A DNA stretch of 64,000 bases from Hirschia sp964352025 (GTDB lineage Bacteria > Pseudomonadota > Alphaproteobacteria > Caulobacterales > Hyphomonadaceae), in assembly GCA_964352025.1 (NCBI GenBank), contig CAYGPZ010000012.1, forward strand, positions 41,164-105,163, read 5' to 3'. Made by a program: the position numbers and the translations under genes. Shown here one piece after another: positions 25,219 to 33,157 of this stretch (position 1 is its first letter; each line of letters opens with the position of its first letter). The notes beneath the pieces are model-generated. The model was not told the origin of the DNA. It did not search any database and saw only the letters and a program-made list of their open reading frames with translations.

Positions 25219-25539
25219 CTACATCTCTAGCTCTATGATTGGAGCGACTTCTATTGTTCCGCCTGAGTTTAGATGTGGGCAGGCTTTTGCCTTTTCGGCA
25301 ATGTCTGCATCGTCTTCACCTTTGAGAATACCATACCCAGTTGCTGGTTCAGCGCCGCCATTTTGTTCAATGCTTTTATCTGGATTGATTGTCATGGATT
25401 TTCCAACAGGATTTCCTGCATCAACAACTGCACCGCCCAAGCCCTCAAGCCATGCGCCCCAAGCTGCCATTTCCTTTTGGGCTTCTTCATCCGTTTCCGG
25501 CATGCTTCCGCCCTTATAAATCAAAAGATAATTTTGCAA
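25219..25539 (-). CDS. YCII-related / DGPF-domain small protein
   Basis: This 106-residue protein starts MQNYLLIYKGGSMP, the form of the YCII/DGPF family of small dimeric alpha/beta-barrel proteins, and carries the characteristic GAWLEGLGGAVVDAGNPVG and CPHLNSGGTIEVAPI segments. Some relatives are fused to or encoded beside ECF sigma factors, but none is here. The start is TTG at 25539 with a strong AGGAGGGG just upstream. Function of this family is not well established. Confidence 0.8.
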   Translation of the reverse strand: MQNYLLIYKGGSMPETDEEAQKEMAAWGAWLEGLGGAVVDAGNPVGKSMTINPDKSIEQNGGAEPATGYGILKGEDDADIAEKAKACPHLNSGGTIEVAPIIELEM

Positions 25540-25612
25540 TTTCCCCTCCTAACAAAAACTGATGATAGGAGGAGTAAAATCGCTTTTAAGGCTAAGCGCA
25601 AATCAAATTTGG

Positions 25613-26272
25613 TTACGCGGTTTGCACATCTTGGTTTTTATTCTCATACGCATTGGCAAAGACGTGGTTCGTATCTCGATGACGCGCTTCATCTTCGCGA
25701 ACAACAAGGACTACATCCCTCAAAGTCGCATCATCCTTGAGGTTCCAATAATCGATCGCTATTTGCGGCGCTGGTCCATTTGGTAATTCTTCTGCATCGA
25801 TTGCTTCAAGATAATGCGTGTAACTAACGACCGCCTCTTCTTCTAAATAACCCACAAAACGGTGCGCTGTTTTAGGCATGAAGAGATAGAAGAAAAAGTA
25901 TGCGTTATAGAAAATCGCCTGTGTCACCATGATGAGAACACGCTCCCAAATGGTCGGCTTTGATACTTCCACAAACACCATTAAGTGCATGCGTTCATTC
26001 TCGGCTTCATCAAGTAGCTCCTTGATCCAACCTTGATCATCACGAATGTGACGCAAAGATTTTAGATGCTGGAGCAATCCCCCAACCATTCCCGGAACAG
26101 CAGCAACGGTTTCTAGAACAACCGCGCGATGCCCATAACGTTTCTGAAAAAACAAATCAGCAAAAAAGCGCAGAAATTTAACTAATCCCAGCGCAAATTT
26201 GTCTGTAAGTGTTTTTGCTTGATAGTGGCCAACATCATTCAGGTTGGCAGTCGTCGCATCAACCATATTCAT
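25613..26272 (-). CDS. aox: Alternative oxidase (di-iron ubiquinol oxidase)
   Basis: Alternative oxidase passes electrons from ubiquinol to oxygen without pumping protons. The 219-residue protein has all six carboxylate/His di-iron ligands: Glu54 (VLETVAAVPG), Glu93 and His96 (NERMHL), Glu144 (LEEEA), Glu195 and His198 (EDEARH), plus the conserved Tyr151. Two hydrophobic segments lie at about 50-70 and 108-132. It is shorter than plant AOX because it lacks the mitochondrial targeting region. A second ATG at 26266 has better ribosome-site spacing. The gene stands alone with no visible regulator. Bacterial AOX is uncommon and mainly known from alphaproteobacteria. Confidence 0.94.
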   Translation of the reverse strand: MNMVDATTANLNDVGHYQAKTLTDKFALGLVKFLRFFADLFFQKRYGHRAVVLETVAAVPGMVGGLLQHLKSLRHIRDDQGWIKELLDEAENERMHLMVFVEVSKPTIWERVLIMVTQAIFYNAYFFFYLFMPKTAHRFVGYLEEEAVVSYTHYLEAIDAEELPNGPAPQIAIDYWNLKDDATLRDVVLVVREDEARHRDTNHVFANAYENKNQDVQTA

Positions 26273-26397
26273 TCACCTTGTATCACAGACATAAGTCTAC
26301 TCCATCAAAGGTGGGCTTCTAACGCTTTCAAATCAAGGCAAGAAACTAGGGCATTCTGGCGCAGTTGTATTTGTAATCACTGATTGAGGGCATTTTA

Positions 26398-27288
26398 TCA
26401 ATCAACAAGACAATTGAAGAAATCCTCATGGTCTCTGAAGTGATCAAATCCAAGAATATGAGACAATTCTACCGTATCAGAAAAATCAAACCCACCGGCT
26501 TCAATTTTCGGATTTACATATCCAGCTGTCGGATTGTGTTTATCCGCACTTTCTTTGGCTCTACTCCATACAGGTCCAATCTCAGGATGTTGCAGTAATT
26601 TTGGCCAAGCGGAACCTTCTAAGGTTGCAAAACCTGGTGAGCCGTTATCAACCTCATTTCCATCCTGAAGTCTGACGTAGGATGAATTATTGAAAACCCA
26701 AAACAGCTTATTTTGATCTGTCATTCCCTCATTCCACAAGGAATGCTGAACAACAAATACCCGGTCAGATTGTTCATCTGTAATCTTGTCGCGAATAAGC
26801 CTAAGAGCATCGTGCGTAAAATCAGATTGCCCGGCTTCCTGAACCCAAACCGATCCACCTGATTGCAATGTCTCTAACATCGCAGCCGATACAGTCTTTG
26901 CCGAATTCTCTCTGTCATTGTGGGCATCCACCCAATTATCCCCAAATGCCAGATTGAACAGCTCTGTATCTTCTAAATATGGCCCCCATTTCTGAATGCC
27001 ATATGTTCCGGTAGCGGCGATATAATTGATGCCTTCAAATTTACTGGAGCGGACAATTGTTCCAAGTGCAGCAGCCGCATGAATGTCATCCAAATCTGGC
27101 TTGACGTCGAAGTTGGATATAAGCAAATCCGTTTCAAGATTAAACCTGTCAGGATTCTGACCGACTGCGGCGCAAACCGACGCAGAAGAAGACGCCACTT
27201 CATCAGCAGCGTCTTCATTCAAACCTAATGTGGAACATGCACCAAAAGCGAACGCAGCTCCAACCAATAACGGTATGTGAAACCTCAT
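26398..27288 (-). CDS. Lipoprotein with nucleoside-hydrolase-like Asp motif
   Basis: This 296-residue protein has a lipoprotein signal ending FGAC, with lipidation predicted at Cys17. Downstream, DVKPDLDDIHAAA matches the N-terminal calcium-binding Asp cluster of the inosine-uridine nucleoside hydrolase fold (DxDPGxDD type), and LISNFDVKPD lies in the first strand as expected. The family match is partial; a DUF1593-type nucleoside-hydrolase-like protein is an alternative. It would act in the periplasm or at the outer membrane. A role in nucleoside or glycoside scavenging is inference. Confidence 0.6.
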   Translation of the reverse strand: MRFHIPLLVGAAFAFGACSTLGLNEDAADEVASSSASVCAAVGQNPDRFNLETDLLISNFDVKPDLDDIHAAAALGTIVRSSKFEGINYIAATGTYGIQKWGPYLEDTELFNLAFGDNWVDAHNDRENSAKTVSAAMLETLQSGGSVWVQEAGQSDFTHDALRLIRDKITDEQSDRVFVVQHSLWNEGMTDQNKLFWVFNNSSYVRLQDGNEVDNGSPGFATLEGSAWPKLLQHPEIGPVWSRAKESADKHNPTAGYVNPKIEAGGFDFSDTVELSHILGFDHFRDHEDFFNCLVD

Positions 27289-27398
27289 ATTATCCTCCCA
27301 ATATTATCATTACTTTTCTGTAACAAATTCATGCACGGTTTAATATCGGGAGTAAACCAAATCAGATTGATATTTTTAAACCCAAAATATGAGACTGC

Positions 27399-28100
27399 TT
27401 AGGCAGGCAGATCAAATATCAATATTTCACTTTCAGTCTGAGATGTTATTTTGATAGAGTCCTCGTCTGTAATCGCAAACCCATCGCCAGCGCGGGCCTC
27501 TTCTCCATTCACCTCAACAATACCTTGGGCAAGCTGTAACCAGTAAACGCGCTGCGTATCTGCTTCAAAAAGCACGTCTGAATTTTCATCAAACTTACCA
27601 ACATACATGCTGGCATCCTGCTTGATTTCTAGAGTGCCGTTTTCCGCGTTTGGAGAAATCACTTTATGGAATTCATTTCTTTTCTCTGAGATTTCAAAGG
27701 ATTTTTGTTGATAGCCTGGCTCAGTATTATTTCTATCTGGCATGATCCAAATTTGCAGGAAATGGACTTCTTCCTGATCTGATCCGTTAAATTCACTATG
27801 CGTGATACCAGACCCTGCGCTCATTAATTGAATATCACCCGGCTTAATCGACGAGCCATTTCCCATGCTGTCCTTGTGCGCTAACTCGCCTTTCAAGACA
27901 TAAGAAATTATCTCCATATTCCGATGCGGATGCGTACTAAATCCAGCACCCGGGATCACACGATCTTCATTGATCACACGTAGCGGACCAAATCCCATGT
28001 GGTCTGGGTCCTGATAATGGCCAAATGAAAAGCTATGCATGCTTTTCAACCAACCAGCATCAGATGGACCGCGATCATCTCTATATCTTTTCTTCAACAT
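27399..28100 (-). CDS. Pirin-family (YhhW-like) cupin protein
   Basis: This 233-residue bicupin starts MLKKRYRDDRG, with GAGGA upstream; an in-frame TTG at 28136 would add 12 residues. The N-terminal cupin contains FSFGHYQDP, the metal ligands in FSTHPHRNMEIISYVLKG (HPH and the later Glu/His) and GITHSEFNG. Pirins bind iron and some, like E. coli YhhW, have quercetinase activity. It is divergent from a LysR-type gene 107 bases away, a common pairing that suggests the regulator controls it. Confidence 0.93.
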   Translation of the reverse strand: MLKKRYRDDRGPSDAGWLKSMHSFSFGHYQDPDHMGFGPLRVINEDRVIPGAGFSTHPHRNMEIISYVLKGELAHKDSMGNGSSIKPGDIQLMSAGSGITHSEFNGSDQEEVHFLQIWIMPDRNNTEPGYQQKSFEISEKRNEFHKVISPNAENGTLEIKQDASMYVGKFDENSDVLFEADTQRVYWLQLAQGIVEVNGEEARAGDGFAITDEDSIKITSQTESEILIFDLPA

Positions 28101-28207
28101 TTTTACGTCCTCGGCTTTGTAATGAATTTCGTGCAAACACCTTACATAAGTGCGTATTTATTGATAATATATCTAGTTTGAACTTCACTATTCGAAATAT
28201 TAGAACA

Positions 28208-29110
28208 ATGGACAAACTCGCAAATATGCAGGCTTTTGAAGCCGTTGGACGCACAGGCAGCTTTGCTGAAGCGGCGCGAAAGCTCAACATCACTAACTCT
28301 GTCGTCAGCAAGAGAATTAAAGACTTAGAGGAATTTCTGGGTAGCCAGCTCTTTGTGCGAACCACTCGAAAGGTAACGCTGACAGACACAGGATATAGCT
28401 ATCTTGAATATGTGAGAAAATTTCTGGATGAATTAGAGGAAGTCGAATCCCGCATACGCAGCAATATGGAAACGCCCATAGGTACGATAAAACTCGCCGC
28501 ACCACTTAGTTTTGGTATGCAATATCTTGGACCGGCGATCGCGTCCTATCTCGAAAAATACCCCAATGTTGAAATCAAAACATATCTATCAGATCGACGT
28601 ATAAACCTGGTTGATGAAGGCTATGATTTATCCATTCGATCCGGCCAGCTAGAAGACTCAAGCCTCATCGCCAAGAAGCTCATGAGCTGCCGCCGAGTCT
28701 TTTGTGCCAGCCCAGAATATTTTGAAAAATATGGAAAGCCACAAATCCCAAACGACCTCAAAAATCATAATTGCATGAGCTATCTCAACCTAGCTGACGG
28801 AAAGGCTTGGCCCATTTTTCAAAACGGAAAGCAGAAATGGCAACCAGTGTCTGGCCGCTTCTCCTCTGATAATGGCGACTTACTGCATGATGCAGCCATT
28901 TCTGGATGTGGAATGACTTTTCTACCAACTTTTATTGTCGGAAACTCTCTCAAGACGGGTAAAATTGATACAGCATTGGAAGACTTTGAAGAAGACAGCT
29001 TCAACATATACGCAGTCTATCAGCATACACGTCACCTATCGACCAAAGTCCGAACTCTGATCGATCATTTCGCCGCTCATTTAAACGTAAACATTGAGGA
29101 AACTGATTAG
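28208..29110 (+). CDS. LysR-family transcriptional regulator, likely of the pirin gene
   Basis: From ATG 28208 this is a 300-residue LysR protein. The N-terminal winged helix-turn-helix (MDKLANMQAFEAVGRTGSF, then KRIKDLEEFLG) is standard, and the C-terminal effector domain contains LIAKKLMSCRRVFCASPEY. The reading frame extends further back to 28025, overlapping the pirin gene, so that part is not credible. It faces the pirin gene divergently. The 107-bp gap holds an imperfect palindrome CTTACATAAG. The 3' end overlaps ruvA by 4 bases. Confidence 0.93.
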   Translation: MDKLANMQAFEAVGRTGSFAEAARKLNITNSVVSKRIKDLEEFLGSQLFVRTTRKVTLTDTGYSYLEYVRKFLDELEEVESRIRSNMETPIGTIKLAAPLSFGMQYLGPAIASYLEKYPNVEIKTYLSDRRINLVDEGYDLSIRSGQLEDSSLIAKKLMSCRRVFCASPEYFEKYGKPQIPNDLKNHNCMSYLNLADGKAWPIFQNGKQKWQPVSGRFSSDNGDLLHDAAISGCGMTFLPTFIVGNSLKTGKIDTALEDFEEDSFNIYAVYQHTRHLSTKVRTLIDHFAAHLNVNIEETD

Positions 29111-29736
29111 TTCGTCGCAAGCGCTTTCAAGGCTGCCTTGATCAAAGCACCTTCGCTGGCATCATCACCCAGATCTTTGGCAGCGCCAGCAACAGCTCTT
29201 TGCGCATCGATATTTTGATAACCAAGGTTTACCAATGCGGACGCCGCTGCAGCGCGACTTCCCGTGGATGTCTCAGCCGACGACGCCAGACCTTCTACGC
29301 CTTCAGAAGGTGCAAAACTCGCGGAGAATAGACCTGCAGGCGGTGGCTTACCTTTAAATTCGGATACCACACGTTCCGCCAGCTTCTTTCCTACCCCGTG
29401 TGCGCGCTGAACAGATGCAGCATCACCCAGCACAATAGCGTCCATTAATTGCGCCGGTGTCAACGCATCTAGTATATTTAAAGCGGCCTTAGCCCCTACT
29501 CCCGGAGCATCCTGCAGCCGCGAAAACCAAGCTCTGTCTTCGGCTGTATCAAAACCATAAAGCTTGATCGCATTCTCAGACATTTGTGTTTCAACAAAAA
29601 CTGTATTCTCGCGACCAATGGCTAGTTTGGCCAATGTACGACCGCCGCAAAAAACAACATATCCAACACCATTTACATCGATGAGTGCCTGGCCATCTCC
29701 AACGGCTGCAACATTTCCTTTTAAGCGAGCAATCAT
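29107..29736 (-). CDS. ruvA: Holliday junction DNA-binding protein RuvA
   Basis: RuvA is the tetrameric junction-binding partner of RuvB. The 209-residue protein has the N-terminal OB-fold (MIARLKGNVAAVGDGQALIDV), the two helix-hairpin-helix motifs (LQDAPGVGAKAAL and VQRAHGVGKKLAERVV) and the C-terminal domain that binds RuvB. It overlaps ruvC by 4 bases (ruvC first), so these two are an operon on the minus strand. ruvB is separate at 5 kb. Confidence 0.96.
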   Translation of the reverse strand: MIARLKGNVAAVGDGQALIDVNGVGYVVFCGGRTLAKLAIGRENTVFVETQMSENAIKLYGFDTAEDRAWFSRLQDAPGVGAKAALNILDALTPAQLMDAIVLGDAASVQRAHGVGKKLAERVVSEFKGKPPPAGLFSASFAPSEGVEGLASSAETSTGSRAAAASALVNLGYQNIDAQRAVAGAAKDLGDDASEGALIKAALKALATN

Positions 29737-30236
29737 GCTGATTTCCTGTAAGTTTTCACATTGCGATGATTAGCAGTCGTAATCGCAATAGCAAGCGCAT
29801 CAGCAGCATCCGCTGTCATAGCTTCTGCCTTAGGCAATAAACGCTTTATCATAAATGTGACCTGATCTTTATCAGCAGCACCGGTTCCGACAACACATTG
29901 TTTGACTTTCGTCGCGGCAAACTCCGCAACAGATAATCCAGCAAGGGAAAGACCTGCCATCGCGGCTCCACGCGCCTGCCCCAATAGCAAAGTCGATTTT
30001 GGGTTCATATTCACGAATGTCTCTTCAATACCCGCCTCATCAGGTTTGTGTGTTTCTAAAACATCATTCAAACCATTAATGATAAATGCCAATCGCTCAG
30101 ACATTGGCAGAGTTGTTTTTGGCTTTATGACGCCGTGCGCAACCCATATAAGACGTGGTCCATTTACATCAATTACACCCCAACCCGTATTTCTAAGTCC
30201 TGGGTCAACACCTATAATGCGAACGGTTTTTGACAT
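29733..30236 (-). CDS. ruvC: Crossover junction endodeoxyribonuclease RuvC
   Basis: RuvC resolves Holliday junctions by paired incisions. The 167-residue protein starts at ATG 30236, which has GGAA 8 bases upstream; a GTG two codons earlier is possible. The catalytic acids are in VDPGLRNTGWG (Asp11), AGIEETF (Glu) and TADAADALAIA (two Asp near the C-terminus), and the length is typical. The upstream region is 159 bp shared with a divergent gene. Confidence 0.96.
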   Translation of the reverse strand: MSKTVRIIGVDPGLRNTGWGVIDVNGPRLIWVAHGVIKPKTTLPMSERLAFIINGLNDVLETHKPDEAGIEETFVNMNPKSTLLLGQARGAAMAGLSLAGLSVAEFAATKVKQCVVGTGAADKDQVTFMIKRLLPKAEAMTADAADALAIAITTANHRNVKTYRKSA

Positions 30237-30395
30237 TACCACGTTCCGATATATTCGATTTCAAGATGCAAAATTGCGAGTCTTGTTTTGTTCTTCCCTA
30301 CAACATCGTGATTTTGTGTACCTGACGTTAACGCCATTGTGTTGTTCTAGACAAAATAGATCAGTTTTATCGATTTTAGCACTATTGGACCGGAT

Positions 30396-31127
30396 ATGAG
30401 TGACAAAAAAACAGCTGCACACCTATCACGTCGATTGATTTTAGGGTCAGGGCTAGGCCTGTTAAGCTCTCCGATCGCGTTCGCACGCGCTAAACCTTTG
30501 CTAAACTTACCGGCATCCGTTGTGTTTTTACGGATGAATGAAGACGGAGCTCTGCCCCCTGCTCCGCATGATCGCGAGATGTGGAGTCAGTTTTCCATGA
30601 ACCTAGGAGCACTCATTTCTCGTATTGAACCAATTCCTCATAGCAATCTGTTGCCAGGCGGTGAATTGGAAACTGGATCAGGAAAAGGGTCCGCCATTCT
30701 ATCTGCCCGCATGTCTGCCCAATCCCAAGGCTATGATTATCTAATCGTGTATGGCGTTGTGTCTCGTTCTGAGGGTGTACAATACAAGACCAAACGCACA
30801 CTCAATCCGGTGAGTGCGTTTTCACGGACATTTCGCAGCAAACTTCCACTATGGAATTGGGAAACGACAGAAGAACCATATACAGAAACGCGCGCAAATC
30901 ATCTGGATATGGTTGGTGAAGCACATCTGCTTGATTTAAATGGCGGCGCTCCCGTCGCGTCTAGTTGGGCTGAACTACCAAAGCGGTCTCGTATGGAAAA
31001 GCTGACAACAAAAGACACACGAGAGACTGAGATCATTCAATCACTTGCAGATGGTCTACAAAGAAAAATTCAGGATTTATCGATACAGAACTTCAGAGAT
31101 CAAAGATCAATCAGTGAGCGCTTCTAG
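30396..31127 (+). CDS. Unrecognised exported protein with Tat-like signal
   Basis: I do not recognise this 243-residue protein. Residues about 11-32 form a signal sequence with SRRLIL before the hydrophobic core and AFARA at the likely cleavage site, suggestive of Tat export. The mature part has alternating strands and helices with no Cys and no known motif; VSRSEGVQYKTKRT and RANHLDMVGEAHLLDLNGG are the most patterned parts. It lies between ruvC (divergent) and a YcgN-type gene (convergent). Confidence 0.65.
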   Translation: MSDKKTAAHLSRRLILGSGLGLLSSPIAFARAKPLLNLPASVVFLRMNEDGALPPAPHDREMWSQFSMNLGALISRIEPIPHSNLLPGGELETGSGKGSAILSARMSAQSQGYDYLIVYGVVSRSEGVQYKTKRTLNPVSAFSRTFRSKLPLWNWETTEEPYTETRANHLDMVGEAHLLDLNGGAPVASSWAELPKRSRMEKLTTKDTRETEIIQSLADGLQRKIQDLSIQNFRDQRSISERF

Positions 31128-31139
31128 AATATTAATTTC

Positions 31140-31598
31140 CTAGAATTCCATATCTTCCCAATCAACAATCCAATCGAACTCAGTTCCTTCAAAGACTGTA
31201 TCTTCACACACCGTTTTTCCAAGAACAGATTTACCTGCTTTATGGATTGTATTGCGATCGCCTGATATCAGATGATGCCAGTCTGGAAGGTCTTTTCCTT
31301 CTGAAATCAAACGATATGCACACGTAACAGGCATCCACTTAAGGTCTGGTATTTTGTCAGGTGTAAGATTTACACACTCGGGAACTTTTGCTTTTCGGTT
31401 CTCGTAATCAGCACACCTGCATGTTGCTGCATCAAACAAACGACAGTGCAGTTTTGTGTACGCTATCTCACCGGAGTCCTCATCTTCGAGTTTGAGCAGA
31501 CAACATTTGCCGCAGCCATCACAAAGACTTTCCCACTCCTGATGGGACATGCTCTCCAAAGATTTGGATTTCCAAAAAGGTTGTTTTTTATCGGTCAA
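31140..31598 (-). CDS. YcgN-family Cys-cluster protein (UPF0260)
   Basis: This 152-residue protein has the CDGCGKCC cluster (about 26-33), CRLFDAATCRCADY and a C-terminal EDTVFEGTEFDWIVDW, all hallmarks of the YcgN/UPF0260 family of putative zinc- or iron-chelating proteins. Function is unknown. It is 12 bases downstream of the next gene on the same strand, with which it may form an operon. Confidence 0.9.
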   Translation of the reverse strand: MTDKKQPFWKSKSLESMSHQEWESLCDGCGKCCLLKLEDEDSGEIAYTKLHCRLFDAATCRCADYENRKAKVPECVNLTPDKIPDLKWMPVTCAYRLISEGKDLPDWHHLISGDRNTIHKAGKSVLGKTVCEDTVFEGTEFDWIVDWEDMEF

Positions 31599-31610
31599 AT
31601 TCAGTCGTTT

Positions 31611-32105
31611 CTAATCGAACAATGCATCAATTGCTGACTGATCTTCACCTGAAGCTGGTGTTTGTTCAATACCGACTGAATGTTCGCCAAGTCCATTTGG
31701 ATTAATGACACCACCAATTGCCGATATAAGAGCATAGAGCTGTTTTGACCATTGTGATGGATCGCCTAACGCCTCTACACCATTTTGTAGAATAACTTGG
31801 ACTTCACCAATCTTAATTTCAACTTCCTGACAAGCCAGATCAAAACGCGCCCGAATCTCAGGGTCACATAATTCATATGCTTTTATCGCAAGATCTTTAG
31901 CTCTGAATCCCGTTTTATGGAAATGGTCTGGATAGGCTAAAGGCTCCCAATCCAGAATCTCCTCAGCCATATCTGGCATGGATTCTAGCATGTCTATTAA
32001 CATCGCAACTTCATTGAAATGATTCAAATAATCAGTCGCCAACCCTGTTTCAGGATTGATGTTAGCAGCAGCTAATTCACCTTTGTCCAAATTTTCAGCG
32101 ACCAT
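31611..32105 (-). CDS. Unrecognised acidic soluble protein
   Basis: This 164-residue acidic protein has no signal peptide or membrane helix. It begins MVAENLDKGELAAANINPETGLATDYLNHFNEV in pattern; the middle is helical (MLESMPDMAEEILDWEPL, YELCDPEIRARFDLACQE) and the C-terminus is low complexity. Similar proteins beside YcgN genes in other alphaproteobacteria are plausible, but I cannot name a family. It is probably co-transcribed with the YcgN gene. Confidence 0.6.
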   Translation of the reverse strand: MVAENLDKGELAAANINPETGLATDYLNHFNEVAMLIDMLESMPDMAEEILDWEPLAYPDHFHKTGFRAKDLAIKAYELCDPEIRARFDLACQEVEIKIGEVQVILQNGVEALGDPSQWSKQLYALISAIGGVINPNGLGEHSVGIEQTPASGEDQSAIDALFD

Positions 32106-32310
32106 ACTTTGTCTCAGCTGAGCGTTACTAATAAATTCTAATGGTAAGAGCAGACCGTTACCATTGGCTTACCAAACTAGAAAGTCGAGAATTACAATAT
32201 TTTTCAAATCATATGCAGAAAATACAATCAACACCTTAACCATAATGCAATGTCATGCCATTTAGTGGCATAAACCATTTTTAGTTGGAAAGCAGACAGG
32301 GCAAAATAGA

Positions 32311-32907
32311 ATGTCAGACAAGTTTTTTTTCTCAGCCTGCGTTCTGTTGGGAACTCTTTTGCTGCTAATCGCATTAAAGCCCTGGTCCGCCCATCTACCG
32401 ACCGGAGCCATGAGCGCAGCCAATCTGGATGCTAGCAATCTGATTGTAGAAAACGAAAACCTGAACCGATTTGAAGGCAGTGATTTGGGAAAAACCCAAA
32501 TATTCTCAGAAAATGGAAGCCACCTTCTAAAAATCAGCCGAAACTCAGACAAGTATTATGATAACCCAATTATTGGTCCACACATAAAATTGGAAGCTGA
32601 TGTTCAACAGACTTATTCCAAACAAAACCTGAAAATCACTGTGACTGCCCGACATGGTGCTAGTTTTTCTCCATCGGTAAATACTGAGTTCATGCAGTTT
32701 GAAACAAATTACGCGGCAAACGCGAATGATACTTCAGGCTGGCAGCAATTTAGACTTACACCTGAATTTGCGGATTATAGCTTTGAATACAAAGCGCCTG
32801 ATGCAGGAAGAGGCTTGGGGAATGATTTTCTGGCTATTAGACCAGCAGATAACTCTTCAAATCATATTGTCGAAATCAAATCTGTACGTTTCCAGATTAT
32901 TCCCTAA
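32311..32907 (+). CDS. Unrecognised membrane-anchored protein with beta-rich ectodomain
   Basis: This 198-residue protein has one N-terminal hydrophobic helix (about 6-23) and then a beta-rich domain of about 150 residues with alternating hydrophobic residues (KLEADVQQTYSKQNLKITVTARH, WQQFRLTPEFADYSFEY). The pattern is like a carbohydrate-binding or jelly-roll sandwich; without a search this is weak. No partner gene is adjacent. It faces outward, probably into the periplasm. Confidence 0.6.
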   Translation: MSDKFFFSACVLLGTLLLLIALKPWSAHLPTGAMSAANLDASNLIVENENLNRFEGSDLGKTQIFSENGSHLLKISRNSDKYYDNPIIGPHIKLEADVQQTYSKQNLKITVTARHGASFSPSVNTEFMQFETNYAANANDTSGWQQFRLTPEFADYSFEYKAPDAGRGLGNDFLAIRPADNSSNHIVEIKSVRFQIIP

Positions 32908-33157
32908 GCTAAATTCAGTGCCTGACTAAAATGCAAGAATGAGATAAAACTGTCATTTGGTAGGGATAGAAGATTTCTAGGCACTATTTTTGCGTAATTC
33001 GCGTGAAAGTATCAGATTGGGAATGTATCCTTAACCCTGCGTTGTCAGTTAGCAGATACAGATCCAATTATTAGCTGATCCAACGAGGCATATAGTATGT
33101 ATGTCGGTGAAGCTGAATACGAATAATATTGTAAGACCAAAAGTTGGGAAGCCTCTA

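Noticed and set aside
25235..25786. Plus-strand frames over the YCII and alternative-oxidase genes
   Set aside because: Shadows of well-supported minus-strand genes with clear motifs.
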